DNA of 64,000 nt from Croceivirga thetidis (GTDB lineage Bacteria > Bacteroidota > Bacteroidia > Flavobacteriales > Flavobacteriaceae), in NCBI RefSeq assembly GCF_012272815.1, contig NZ_JAAWWL010000002.1, positions 464,280 to 528,279 on the forward strand, in the 5' to 3' direction. A model generated the notes under the pieces. That model was given only the letters and a program-made list of their open reading frames with translations. It did no database searches and was not told where the DNA came from. Position 1 is the stretch's first letter, and every line of letters starts with the position of its first letter. This document shows positions 54,888-63,637 of the stretch, in pieces. Both the position numbers and the translations under genes were made by a program.

Positions 54888-56091
54888 ATTCTTGTTTGTA
54901 TTAATTCTATTGATGTCGACCAAAATTATGGGGCAGGGGCAAGGTGTTCATAAATTCAATCCTGACTCTACCTATTTTGCAGCAAGACAACTCGCATTTG
55001 AGGGAAAGAGGGAAATTGCACGTGACTCCCTCAACAAAATTCTAGAAAACTATCCGAATCATTTAGATGCCAAACTTCTGATTGCAAAAACATTAAGTTG
55101 GGACAAGTCATATGATATTGCAAGAAAGTATTTCAATGAAATGACTTCTTTAGAAAAGTATAACCAAGAATTATGGCTTGCGACCATAAAAAATGAGCTC
55201 TATGCCAAAAGGTATCATTTGGTTTTAGGTTTGGCGAATAAGGCTTTGGACTATTTTCCAAAAGATGAAGCTATTAAGTCATTACGAAATAGTGCAATCA
55301 AAAAAATCGAAGGCGAACAAGAGATTTACGAAATACTTAAAGCAGAGAATAGTACTCAAATCGTTAAAAATGCAATTGGAGTTCGTTCTGAAGTTCAAGT
55401 TTTTGATGACTATTTTGAGCCATTTTATGCTACGACAATCGAATATCAAAGAAATACGAAGATTGGTGCTTTTTTACCTCGAATTACTTATGCGAATCGA
55501 TTTGAATTGGAAGGGACACAATTTGAATTGGACTATTACCCTCGTTTTTCGAAGAAACTTCATGGTTATTTTAATGTTGGTTATTCAAACGCAACAATTT
55601 TTCCAAAACATAGATTTGGAGGTGAAGTTTACTTGCAATTGCCTTCAGCAATGGAGACCTCATTAGGTTTGAGATATTTAGACTTTACAGACCAACAAGC
55701 ACTTATCTATACGGCTTCATATGGCATTTATTCAGGTAACTATTACTTTTCATTGCGTCCATATGTCTCATATGCCGATGATGATTTTGGTTTTGCTGGG
55801 AGCCTTGTGGCACGTAAGTACCTAAAAGACGCACAGAATTTTTTAGGCGTTAACCTATCCTACGGCATTAATGCCGAAAACAATCAATTCTTCAATGGCG
55901 ACCGGCTTTTAGCGGAATCCCTTGTTTACTTAAGTTCTTTTAACCTTAATCTTTCCTATCAATTTACAGGGAAAAATGAAAAAGCTGCCATCTCAACTTC
56001 ATTGAACCTTTCAAGGCAGGAAGTACCTTTCTTGCCGAACGAATTTGTTCATTCGGCCACCATAGGCCTTCAATACAGGTTTAACTTCTAG
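54877..56091 (+). CDS. TPR and YaiO-type outer-membrane beta-barrel protein
   Basis: A 404-residue protein from ATG 54877 (signal MNTRFLFVLILLMSTKIMGQ). Residues about 35-150 are TPR-like helices (FAARQLAFEGKREIARDSLNKILENYPNHLDAKLL), and about 165-404 a beta barrel with many aromatic strand ends (YFNVGYSNATIF, LSLRPYVSYAD-like) finishing in TIGLQYRFNF. The TPR-barrel order recalls AlgK/AlgE-type or PgaA-type export proteins. Overlaps the previous gene by 11 bases. The predicted role is passage of the polymer through the outer membrane. Confidence 0.85.
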   Translation: MNTRFLFVLILLMSTKIMGQGQGVHKFNPDSTYFAARQLAFEGKREIARDSLNKILENYPNHLDAKLLIAKTLSWDKSYDIARKYFNEMTSLEKYNQELWLATIKNELYAKRYHLVLGLANKALDYFPKDEAIKSLRNSAIKKIEGEQEIYEILKAENSTQIVKNAIGVRSEVQVFDDYFEPFYATTIEYQRNTKIGAFLPRITYANRFELEGTQFELDYYPRFSKKLHGYFNVGYSNATIFPKHRFGGEVYLQLPSAMETSLGLRYLDFTDQQALIYTASYGIYSGNYYFSLRPYVSYADDDFGFAGSLVARKYLKDAQNFLGVNLSYGINAENNQFFNGDRLLAESLVYLSSFNLNLSYQFTGKNEKAAISTSLNLSRQEVPFLPNEFVHSATIGLQYRFNF

Positions 56092-56148
56092 TTTTGTGTT
56101 CATCATTTCCTACTAGACAACAGCATTGTAGGATTTCACATCATTTTA

Positions 56149-56179
56149 TTGAAAATGCACAACTAACGGAATAAGTTTA
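56149..56179 (+). promoter_or_regulatory. candidate promoter of the tandem micro-ORFs
   Basis: TTG (56149-56151) and TAAGTTTA (56172-56179, 7 of 8 to TAnnTTTG) are 20 bases apart, about 47 bases before the first micro-ORF ATG. Spacing fits the Bacteroidota pattern. Confidence 0.4.
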
Positions 56180-56225
56180 CGTTATATATGAACACACCCA
56201 AATTAAAATCTTAATCTACCCAATT

Positions 56226-56324
56226 ATGTTGTACGATACCTACGGTGAGGAGTACCTCGCATTTTTACAAGAATTGAATGAGATACTTAGCTTGAATGAA
56301 TTAGCTGAGTTAGATTACTTATAA
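56226..56324 (+). CDS. 32-residue micro-ORF, copy A
   Basis: An ORF of 32 codons encoding an acidic, leucine-rich peptide, with central sequence YLAFLQELNEILSLNEL. It shares YxxFxxxLNEIL with the next micro-ORF 25 bases downstream. Predicted amphipathic helix; no signal peptide. The similarity between two short adjacent ORFs supports that they are real. Family unknown. Confidence 0.5.
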   Translation: MLYDTYGEEYLAFLQELNEILSLNELAELDYL

Positions 56325-56349
56325 GCCCCAAATCCTAAATCGACCCACT

Positions 56350-56451
56350 ATGGAAAGACAAAACAGTGAAAATACGGCATACATGAATTTCGTCCGAAAT
56401 TTGAACGAGATATTGGTGAACTACAATATCTCTCAATTGAATTGTTCTTAA
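56350..56451 (+). CDS. 33-residue micro-ORF, copy B
   Basis: An ORF of 33 codons with central sequence YMNFVRNLNEILVNYNISQ, related to the micro-ORF upstream (identical LNEIL, aligned Y-x-x-F). Like it, it has no signal peptide or cysteine pair motif; it ends LNCS. A bidirectional terminator begins 17 bases after its stop, so the two form a small transcription unit. Confidence 0.5.
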   Translation: MERQNSENTAYMNFVRNLNEILVNYNISQLNCS

Positions 56452-56467
56452 GTTTAAGTGTTATCAG

Positions 56468-56503
56468 AAAAAGGGGAACTTTCGTTAGAAAATTCCCCTT
56501 TTT
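56468..56503. terminator. bidirectional terminator between micro-ORFs and rpoD
   Basis: AAAAAGGGGAA (56468-56478) and TTCCCCTTTTT (56493-56503) form an 11-bp stem with T tracts on both strands, ending the micro-ORF unit on plus and rpoD on minus. Confidence 0.85.
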
Positions 56504-56507
56504 CATT

Positions 56508-57371
56508 TTACCCTAGATACATCTTAAGTATCTTACTCTTAGAGCTGTGCCTTAATTTTCGAATCGCCTTTTCACGTATTTGTCTTACACGTTCCCTTGT
56601 TAAATCAAACGTACTGCCTATTTCTTCCAATGTCATTGATGGATATTCTCCAATTCCATAGTATAAGCGCACAACATCAGCTTCACGAGGAGAAAGCGTA
56701 TCCAAAGCACGATTAATTTCTGTTGTCAACGATTGGTGCATCAGATCTTTGTCGGGTTTGGGTGATTCACCAGCCTTCATAACATCATAAAGATTGGAAT
56801 CTTCTCCTTCTTTTAAGGGAGCATCCATAGAAACATGTCTTCCCGAGTTTTTAATCGAAAGTTTAACCTCACTGACGGTCATATCCAATTCGCGTGCAAT
56901 TTCTTCTGCTGAAGGCGGCCGCTCATGCGCCTGCTCTAAATAGGAAAAAGTTTTCTTAATCTTATTTATGGAGCCAATTTTATTCAATGGTAGTCGTACT
57001 ACTCGAGAATGTTCGGCCAATGCTTGTAAAATAGATTGCCTTATCCACCACACGGCGTATGAGATGAATTTAAAACCCCTTGTTTCATCAAAGCGTTTCG
57101 CGGCTTTCACTAAACCAACATTGCCTTCGTTTATTAAATCAGATAGCTTGAGTCCCTGGTTCTGATATTGCTTCGCAACAGAGACCACAAATCGTAGGTT
57201 GGCATTGGTCAATTTTTCTAAGGCAATTTGATCACCTGCTTTGATTCGTTGGGCCAGTTCAACTTCTTCTTGAGCGGTTATCAATTCTATTTTACTAATG
57301 TCTTGAAGGTATTTATCCAGAGATTTCGATTCCCTATTGGTGACCTGCTTGACGATTTTTAACTGCCTCAT
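56508..57371 (-). CDS. rpoD: primary RNA polymerase sigma factor
   Basis: A 287-residue Bacteroidota-type SigA: short region 1.2, region 2 with [56 protein letters not shown], region 3 with [17 protein letters not shown], and region 4 with [29 protein letters not shown]. It recognises the TTTG/TAnnTTTG promoters seen elsewhere in this window. Region 1.1 is absent, as is normal in this phylum. Transcribed alone; the 3' end is defined by a bidirectional terminator. Confidence 0.96.
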   Translation of the reverse strand: MRQLKIVKQVTNRESKSLDKYLQDISKIELITAQEEVELAQRIKAGDQIALEKLTNANLRFVVSVAKQYQNQGLKLSDLINEGNVGLVKAAKRFDETRGFKFISYAVWWIRQSILQALAEHSRVVRLPLNKIGSINKIKKTFSYLEQAHERPPSAEEIARELDMTVSEVKLSIKNSGRHVSMDAPLKEGEDSNLYDVMKAGESPKPDKDLMHQSLTTEINRALDTLSPREADVVRLYYGIGEYPSMTLEEIGSTFDLTRERVRQIREKAIRKLRHSSKSKILKMYLG

Positions 57372-57611
57372 TAAGTAATTAGTTTTAGTTCTTACAAGTA
57401 GTTATGATACATTTTTATACCCAAAATTCCAAATGGATGCTTTCCGATTTATAAAAATTTTATTACATGCTTGACAACCAAAGGTTTAATTCGATTAAAA
57501 AATTGTTGATAGAATCTTAATGAATAATCCCTTCATCAGCAATATTTGAATGGATATTTCGACTAATTTTGTAAGGTTTATTTTTAGTTGACTTAACCTA
57601 AAAAACTGTTT

Positions 57612-59123
57612 TTGCAAGTTCAAAAAGAGACCATAAGAAAAAGCCTATACGATTACCAGCTAAAGGACTTGGAGCGAATCTTTGAAGTTCTCAAAGAGCT
57701 GCCAACGGGGTCAAATTTACTTTACCAACTACCCACTGGCGGAGGAAAAACCGTGATTTTCTCCGAAATCACTCGCAGGTTTATTGAACAAACTGGAAAA
57801 AAAGTAGTGGTATTGACCCATAGAATAGAATTGAGTGGTCAAACCTCTAGAATGCTACACAATTTTGGTGTAAGTAATAAAATCATCAACAGTGAAGTAA
57901 AAGAACTCATCGATCAAGACGAGTATTTTTGTTTTGTTGCGATGGTTGAAACGCTGAACAACCGACTACAAGAAGAAAAGGTTAAGATTAACGATATCGG
58001 CCTCGTGATAATTGATGAGGCTCATTATAACTCGTTTCGAAAACTATTTAAATATTTTGATGAGGCAACTATTCTGGGGGTAACCGCTACACCGCTGAGT
58101 TCAAATATTAAACTTCCCCTTAAGGATCACTACAAGAAACTCATTGTTGGAAAGTCAATTAAATCGTTGATTGAAAACGGGTTTTTGGCGCAGGCCAACC
58201 TGTATAACTATGATGTTAGCCTTCGCAGTTTAAAACTCGGAATTCATGGTGATTATACCGTAAAATCTTCAGACGAACTGTATAGTAACCAATCAATGCT
58301 TGGCAAACTGGTTACGGCATACGAAGAGGTGGCCAAGGGCACCAAAACTTTGATTTTCAATAATGGTATCAGTACATCTTATTATGTATATGAAACTTTT
58401 AAGAAAGCCGGTTACGACATACGCCATTTAGACAATAAGAATACTGCAACCGAACGAAAAGAAATTCTAGAATGGTTCTCTAAAACTCCTGATGCAATTT
58501 TAACTTCGGTAAGTATCCTCACAACCGGTTTTGATGAACCCACAGTAGAATCCATTATCTTGAATAGGGCAACTAGATCATTGACACTCTATTTTCAAAT
58601 GATAGGCCGAGGTTCTCGTGTATTGCCCAATAAGAAAGAATTCAATGTAATTGATATGGGTAATAACGTTGCCCGTTTTGGACCTTGGGATGAACCCGTT
58701 GATTGGCAAGAGATATTTCACTTTCCGGACTTTTATCTTGAGAACATCAAAAATGATGAAGACATTGAACGTGACTTTGTATATGAAATGCCTGCTGAAC
58801 TTCGTGAAAAATTCAGTAAGTCAGAAAATGTCAACTTTGATATAAAAGAAGAATACAAAAAGGTTTTTGCAGAAGGAAAAAAATCAAAATTGGTATTGGA
58901 ACGCAGTATTGAACAGCATGCCCAAATTTGCGTTGAAAACAGCGAAGATGTATTTGATGCTCGTATCCTGGCCAAAGAACTTAAAGAAGAAATTGCGTTC
59001 AGGGTGCGGCAGTATTCCTATTGTATTATGAACAATACTAAGAACTATAAGGAGTGGCTAGAGGAAGATTACGAGCGAAAACTACGATCCAGTATTTCAA
59101 AAAAGTTTGCCCAACTTATGTAG
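57612..59123 (+). CDS. DEAD/DEAH-box superfamily 2 helicase
   Basis: A 503-residue SF2 helicase from TTG 57612 (no ATG in frame upstream of the fold; a stop lies 16 bases before). Motif I is PTGGGKT at 41-47, motif II is DEAH at 135-138, motif III is TAT at 158-160, and motif VI is QMIGRGSRVLP. A long C-terminal helical extension (about 370-503) is specific to this group. The substrate may be DNA or RNA. It stands alone between rpoD and a glycosyltransferase, with a weak terminator after it. Confidence 0.88.
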   Translation: MQVQKETIRKSLYDYQLKDLERIFEVLKELPTGSNLLYQLPTGGGKTVIFSEITRRFIEQTGKKVVVLTHRIELSGQTSRMLHNFGVSNKIINSEVKELIDQDEYFCFVAMVETLNNRLQEEKVKINDIGLVIIDEAHYNSFRKLFKYFDEATILGVTATPLSSNIKLPLKDHYKKLIVGKSIKSLIENGFLAQANLYNYDVSLRSLKLGIHGDYTVKSSDELYSNQSMLGKLVTAYEEVAKGTKTLIFNNGISTSYYVYETFKKAGYDIRHLDNKNTATERKEILEWFSKTPDAILTSVSILTTGFDEPTVESIILNRATRSLTLYFQMIGRGSRVLPNKKEFNVIDMGNNVARFGPWDEPVDWQEIFHFPDFYLENIKNDEDIERDFVYEMPAELREKFSKSENVNFDIKEEYKKVFAEGKKSKLVLERSIEQHAQICVENSEDVFDARILAKELKEEIAFRVRQYSYCIMNNTKNYKEWLEEDYERKLRSSISKKFAQLM

Positions 59124-59187
59124 TTGAAATGAATAGTGATGTTTTATAAAATCGCTTAATCCGAGGGCATGTTTAAAATTTTAATGT

Positions 59188-59219
59188 GAGAACGAATTGA
59201 TTGTGAAGGTTCTCGGTTT
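59188..59219 (+). terminator. possible terminator after the helicase gene
   Basis: GAGAAC (59188-59193) and GTTCTC (59209-59214) form a 6-bp stem with a 15-base loop followed by GGTTTT. Long loop and short stem make it weak. Confidence 0.35.
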
Positions 59220-59261
59220 TGTAATTGAAATTGAATCAATTAATTTCTAAAAAATAAACAT

Positions 59262-60500
59262 GTGAAAAAGTTGCTTGTCATCGGTCATGTTTGGCCAGAG
59301 CCTAAAACAACAGCCGCCGGCAACCGTATGATGCAACTTTTAGAAGGATTTTTGGCCTTCGATTATGATATAACCTTTGCTTCAACTGCAACCAAAACGG
59401 AGTTTTCAGCGACTCTTTCAGATTTAGGGATAAAGGAAGTTGGTATTCTACTTAATGATGCAAGTTTCGATGGATTCGTTTCTCAGTTAAAGCCTGAGGT
59501 TGTCATTTTTGACCGTTTTATGGTTGAAGAGCAATTTGGGTGGCGCGTTGCGCAAATCTGCCCTGATTCCCTTCTAATTCTAAATACGGAAGATTTACAT
59601 TCCTTACGGGAATCGCGACAGTTGTGTTTTAAAAAAGGGGAGGAGTGGTCCATACTCAAGTGGTTGCAACAAGATAAAACCAAAAGGGAATTGGCCAGTA
59701 TATTTCGTTCTGATTTAACCTTAGTGGTTTCCACCTATGAACGTGAATTACTTAAGGAGGTAACTGGAGTTAGGGCAGAACTGCTACTTCATCTTCCTTT
59801 CTTGCTCGACAAAGTTTCAGAATCCTTGATTAATCAGTTTCCAAAATTCAAAGAACGAAAAGATTTTATTTCATTCGGAAATGGGAAACACGCCCCAAAC
59901 ATTGATTCTTTTCATTATTTAATAGAAGAAATTTGGCCAACAATTAAAAAAAAATTGCCTCAAAGCAATTTGCATATTTATGGAGCATATTTACCCAAAA
60001 TGGTGCAACAATTGCACAATCCAGCTCAAGGACTACTGATTCATGGATGGACCCATAATTTAAATCAAGTCATTCAAAAAAGCAGAATTGTTTTAGCGCC
60101 ATTACGTTTTGGTGCAGGGATTAAAGGAAAGCTAATCGATGCCATGCAAAACGGAACCCCGTCGATTACAACTAATATAGGGGTAGAGGGAATGGGTGAT
60201 TTCAAGTTATGGCCCGGAAAAATCGCCAATAATCCGCAGAATTTTGCAAAAGAAGCCGTTGACCTCTGCAATAATGAAAATGATTGGCTGCAAGCACAAA
60301 AAAATGGTATTGAACTAATAAATGAACATTACAACAAAGAATTTCTAATGGAACGCCTTATGACAAGAATCGAGGGAATTAAGGAAAGTCTTGTAGATCA
60401 TCGGTCTTATAATGTTATTGGTACTATGCTACAGCACCAAACAATGGCAGCTGCAAAATATATGGGCAAATGGATTGAAGAGAAAAACAGAAAGAATTAA
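59262..60500 (+). CDS. family 4 glycosyltransferase
   Basis: A 412-residue GT-B glycosyltransferase starting at GTG 59262; the nearby ATG at 59260 is out of frame. The C-terminal sugar-nucleotide half has SIVLAPLRFGAGIKGKLIDAMQNGTPSITTNIGVEGM, typical of GT4. The N-terminus MKKLLVIGHVWPEPKTTAAGNRM is the acceptor domain. The acceptor is unknown. It is convergent with DUF6090 downstream, overlapping by 4 bases at the 3' ends. It may serve surface glycan synthesis independent of the operon at 47-56 kb. Confidence 0.85.
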   Translation: MKKLLVIGHVWPEPKTTAAGNRMMQLLEGFLAFDYDITFASTATKTEFSATLSDLGIKEVGILLNDASFDGFVSQLKPEVVIFDRFMVEEQFGWRVAQICPDSLLILNTEDLHSLRESRQLCFKKGEEWSILKWLQQDKTKRELASIFRSDLTLVVSTYERELLKEVTGVRAELLLHLPFLLDKVSESLINQFPKFKERKDFISFGNGKHAPNIDSFHYLIEEIWPTIKKKLPQSNLHIYGAYLPKMVQQLHNPAQGLLIHGWTHNLNQVIQKSRIVLAPLRFGAGIKGKLIDAMQNGTPSITTNIGVEGMGDFKLWPGKIANNPQNFAKEAVDLCNNENDWLQAQKNGIELINEHYNKEFLMERLMTRIEGIKESLVDHRSYNVIGTMLQHQTMAAAKYMGKWIEEKNRKN

Positions 60501-61246
60501 TGATTATGAATTCTATTTTCTAGTTCAGTTATCAATTCTTGATTTTCTATAATAGCGAAGTCCAAAGCCGCCAAATAAAAACCCATAGACATTCTTAATT
60601 CCGATAAAAGAGATATTGCTTTCGACTGTTTCAAGGATTCTTTGAATTTTGCCGTATCAATGGTGGAAACTCGAAGTAAAGGAGGGAAGGTCCTATTTTC
60701 ATAATTAAAGACGACATCATTTTTTAAAATATTTTGTTCAACCAAAAAAAATGGCCTTGATTCTTTGGTAATCAGTTCATTAAATTCTTCCCTAGCATGT
60801 TTTACCTGATTTATTCTACGAAAATATTTGTTTATGCTTACCCTTATTTCATTGTTTCGAAGCTTATCTATATTTTTTTGATGATTGTCTTGGGTTACAG
60901 GATTGAACTCTGCATTCATAGCTATGAAGTCAGGAAAAACATTTTCGAAAGTCCCTTGGTTTTGAGATACTTTATTTATTTTAAAATAGCCGTCTAAGAA
61001 GCTATCGTAGGTAATTTTATAATTATGAAAAAGTATGGAATCGCGTTTTAAATCAGAAATAATAAGATTGTAACTTTCTAATTCTTCTTGGTAAAGGTTC
61101 TTATCTCGATTCCAATCATTTATCTGAATGGCAATTAATATTCCTAGTACTACTAAGACTATTTCTCCGATGGCATATAATAGATATCGGGAAATTCGAT
61201 TTTCAACTAAGAACTTTTTACGAAATTTTTTAAAGAAATGTGCCAT
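60497..61246 (-). CDS. DUF6090 family membrane protein
   Basis: A 249-residue protein of the DUF6090 family, recognised by FRKKFLVENRISRYLLYAIGEIVLVVLGILIAIQINDWNRD: a short basic N-terminus and one membrane helix (about 20-43) followed by a charged, mainly helical domain likely outside the membrane. Family members occur in many flavobacterial genomes, frequently in several copies; function unknown. Convergent with the GT4 gene. Confidence 0.88.
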   Translation of the reverse strand: MAHFFKKFRKKFLVENRISRYLLYAIGEIVLVVLGILIAIQINDWNRDKNLYQEELESYNLIISDLKRDSILFHNYKITYDSFLDGYFKINKVSQNQGTFENVFPDFIAMNAEFNPVTQDNHQKNIDKLRNNEIRVSINKYFRRINQVKHAREEFNELITKESRPFFLVEQNILKNDVVFNYENRTFPPLLRVSTIDTAKFKESLKQSKAISLLSELRMSMGFYLAALDFAIIENQELITELENRIHNH

Positions 61247-61316
61247 TTACCCATGTTGATATTATTAATGGGGGAGAGGTATGTCTAAGGTAAAATAAAA
61301 TTGATACTGAATCTAA

Positions 61317-62483
61317 TTATATCATTATCATTGTCGCCTCTCGCAATTTTGAAAGGTTTTTCGATCCCAATTGCACCATATTATTTTTTAAGTCATCTAT
61401 TAAAAGGTTAGCCGTGTAATCACCCCCATACTTTCCTAGAGCAGCCACCCCATAAATAAAGGGTCTACCAGCAAAAACAAAGTCCGCACCTAAATAAAGT
61501 GCTTTCATTATGTCGAGTCCACTTCGTATACCACTATCAAACAGTATGGGTATTTTACCTTTTATGACCTTTACAATTTCAGGGAGTGCTTCTATGGCGG
61601 TAACTGCGCCATTGAACTGCCTTGCACCATGGTTTGAAACATAAATTCCATCAAGCCCTATTTCCATTGCCTTTTTTGCGTCTTCAGGGTGTAGAATACC
61701 TTTTAGTACAACCGGGCCGTTCCAAGTTGCTTTGACCTCAGCGCAATACTGCCAATCCAAGGTTCCTCCCAGACGGTTTCCAACAAAACCACTCGTAAAT
61801 TTCATATCGGTTGTGTTGGTGTAATGTTCTACTGTGCGTAATCTTGGTAGTCCGCGTTTTAGGGTTTGCCACCCCCATAAGGGATGTTTCATACCATCCC
61901 AAATCAATTTTGGGGTAATTTTAGGTGGAATGGCCAATCCAGCTTTTTTGCTGCGTTCACGTCTGCTGGCCATTGGCACATCAGCTGTTATGACAAGCGT
62001 ATGAAAGCCTGCATCTGACGCACGTTTTAAAAGGGAATCTCGAACCTCCCTGTCTTTTGGAGGGTATAATTGAAACCAGCCATTCCCGCCTACTTCTTTT
62101 CCAATGATTTCAGGGGTTTCTGTGGCTACCGTACTTAAACAGTAGGGTATGTTCATTCGATGTGCCGTTGCTGCTAAATACAGTTCGGTTTTTGGCCACA
62201 TAAGGCCCGTAAGCCCCACTGGCGCAATACCGATGGGGGCGGCGAAAGATTTTCCGAATAAAGTTGTGGTTGCCTCAGCGTTCAATTCCCCTTTGCAAAA
62301 CCTGGGATAAAAGCGAAGACTTTGAAAAGCTCTGGTATTTTGAGCCAATAATTGTTCATTTCCAGTTCCAGAATCTAGATATTCCCAAGCAACATTGGGC
62401 ATACGTTTTTTAGCTTTTTTTGCCAAATCTGAAATTCTTGGGTAATTGTTGGCTGCCCTTCTAAGCGTCTTATCATAGGTCAT
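61317..62483 (-). CDS. FMN-dependent alpha-hydroxy-acid oxidase/dehydrogenase
   Basis: A 388-residue lactate-oxidase-superfamily TIM barrel. FMN and active-site elements are LYPPKDREVRDSLL, TADVPMASRRERS, VLKGILHPEDAKKA, the catalytic His in VSNHGARQFNGA, and FDSGIRSGLDIMKALYLGADFVFAGRPF. The start segment ISDLAKKAKKRMPNVAWEYLDSGTGNEQ is typical of LldD. It probably oxidises L-lactate or a similar 2-hydroxy acid, passing electrons to the respiratory chain. Divergent from satD. Confidence 0.93.
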   Translation of the reverse strand: MTYDKTLRRAANNYPRISDLAKKAKKRMPNVAWEYLDSGTGNEQLLAQNTRAFQSLRFYPRFCKGELNAEATTTLFGKSFAAPIGIAPVGLTGLMWPKTELYLAATAHRMNIPYCLSTVATETPEIIGKEVGGNGWFQLYPPKDREVRDSLLKRASDAGFHTLVITADVPMASRRERSKKAGLAIPPKITPKLIWDGMKHPLWGWQTLKRGLPRLRTVEHYTNTTDMKFTSGFVGNRLGGTLDWQYCAEVKATWNGPVVLKGILHPEDAKKAMEIGLDGIYVSNHGARQFNGAVTAIEALPEIVKVIKGKIPILFDSGIRSGLDIMKALYLGADFVFAGRPFIYGVAALGKYGGDYTANLLIDDLKNNMVQLGSKNLSKLREATMIMI

Positions 62484-62567
62484 CAGTGAAAAATACTAAA
62501 AGCTTAAGGAGTTACTGTTTTTACAAGAATTAAATTTTGGTAATTCACTCGATTAAAACCCAGATAG

Positions 62568-62641
62568 TTTCCGTTTATAGGAAATTTTGTATATTGTTTC
62601 CGTTTTTAGGAAAAAAAATAATTTTTTCCATAAATAGGAAA
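62568..62641. promoter_or_regulatory. three tandem TTTCC-N7-GGAAA operators upstream of satD
   Basis: Palindromes at 62568-62584, 62597-62613 and 62625-62641, spaced 29 and 28 bases apart. The first two have GTTTATA and GTTTTTA centres; the third has ATAAATA. The last copy ends 3 bases before the satD ATG. A candidate TTG/TAATTTTT promoter lies between copies 2 and 3. The array looks like a regulator-binding region, with SatD itself a candidate ligand protein. Confidence 0.7.
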
Positions 62642-62644
62642 TAA

Positions 62645-63283
62645 ATGGAAGCTAAGTATCATATTATCATGGCAGATATCATTTCTAGTAGTCAGATTGA
62701 CAAAAGAAAAGATTTCATGAAGGATTTTAGAAAATTGATTGATCAAACAAACCAAAACTTCAAAGAAAAAATCCTTTCACCCTTGACAATAACCTTGGGA
62801 GATGAGTTTCAAGGTGTAGTTGCAGATACCATCACCTTAATCAAAATGCTCTTTTTCATGGAAGAGCAGATCATCACAAAAAAATATCCGTTCAAATTAC
62901 GATATTCAGCAATTTATGGTGAAATTGACACTGAAATAAATACTGTCATTGCGCATGAAATGTACGGTTCAGGATTAACACAAGCTCGCGAAGCCCTAAA
63001 AACCACCAAAGAGACAGGAGATAACTATTTTATTGATTTAAACACACCACAAGACCACCAACTTGAATTGTGCCTTAAACTGTACCAATCAATTAAAAGT
63101 GAGTGGAAAACATCGGAATACGATATTATTGCTGCATTCCTGCAATACAACGATTACAAAGATTTGGAAAAGATAGGACTCTATAAAACGCGATCCGGGG
63201 CATGGAAAAAACGAAAGTCATTGCGAATGGAAGAGTACAATATCATTAAACAACTCGTTTTCAATATAATCGGTTATGCATGA
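62645..63283 (+). CDS. SatD family protein
   Basis: A 212-residue SatD-family protein: YHIIMADIISSSQIDKRKDFMKDFRKLIDQTN at the N-terminus, then TITLGDEFQGVVADTITLIKMLFFME and a C-terminal basic helical part (about 164-205, DYKDLEKIGLYKTRSGAWKKRKSLRMEEYN) that could be a helix-turn-helix. The family is named after Streptococcus mutans SatD, whose molecular function is unclear. The C-terminal part and the three operators just upstream suggest autoregulation. It overlaps the next gene by 8 bases. Confidence 0.88.
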   Translation: MEAKYHIIMADIISSSQIDKRKDFMKDFRKLIDQTNQNFKEKILSPLTITLGDEFQGVVADTITLIKMLFFMEEQIITKKYPFKLRYSAIYGEIDTEINTVIAHEMYGSGLTQAREALKTTKETGDNYFIDLNTPQDHQLELCLKLYQSIKSEWKTSEYDIIAAFLQYNDYKDLEKIGLYKTRSGAWKKRKSLRMEEYNIIKQLVFNIIGYA

Positions 63284-63632
63284 CTTAAAGTACCAAATAC
63301 TCTATTGGATAATCGTAGAAGTACTATTGATTATCGTATTCTACGCTGTTTCAAAATGGTTAGATCCAAAAAATTCGGGAAAGACCATTCAACAAAAATT
63401 CACCTCTTGGCTGAAAGGATTTTTAGAGCGAATATTCTTGACCTTCTTATTACTAACAAATTTTGAGGGCAGCGCGTTGGTTCTATTCGGGGCCATTAAA
63501 TTGGGTACTAGACTTGAAAGTGATAAAGAGAACAAGGTGAACAACGATTATTTTGTTGTAGGTAACCTTATTTCAATAGCAGCGGCAGTAATCATTTATT
63601 TAATCTTTAATCAAACCATAATACTTGAGTAA
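63276..63632 (+). CDS. small membrane protein coupled to satD
   Basis: A 118-residue protein with three or four predicted membrane helices (about 7-24, 43-60, 64-78 and 95-114). No family recognised. The start overlaps satD by 8 bases, so the two are translationally coupled and probably work together. Its last residues IILE are followed within five bases by the menB start, leaving open whether it shares the transcript. Confidence 0.65.
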   Translation: MHDLKYQILYWIIVEVLLIIVFYAVSKWLDPKNSGKTIQQKFTSWLKGFLERIFLTFLLLTNFEGSALVLFGAIKLGTRLESDKENKVNNDYFVVGNLISIAAAVIIYLIFNQTIILE

Positions 63633-63637
63633 AACCT

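Noticed and set aside
56458-56661. 67-codon plus-strand ORF opposite the rpoD 3' end
   Set aside because: It starts within the terminator region and is antisense to conserved sigma region 4.
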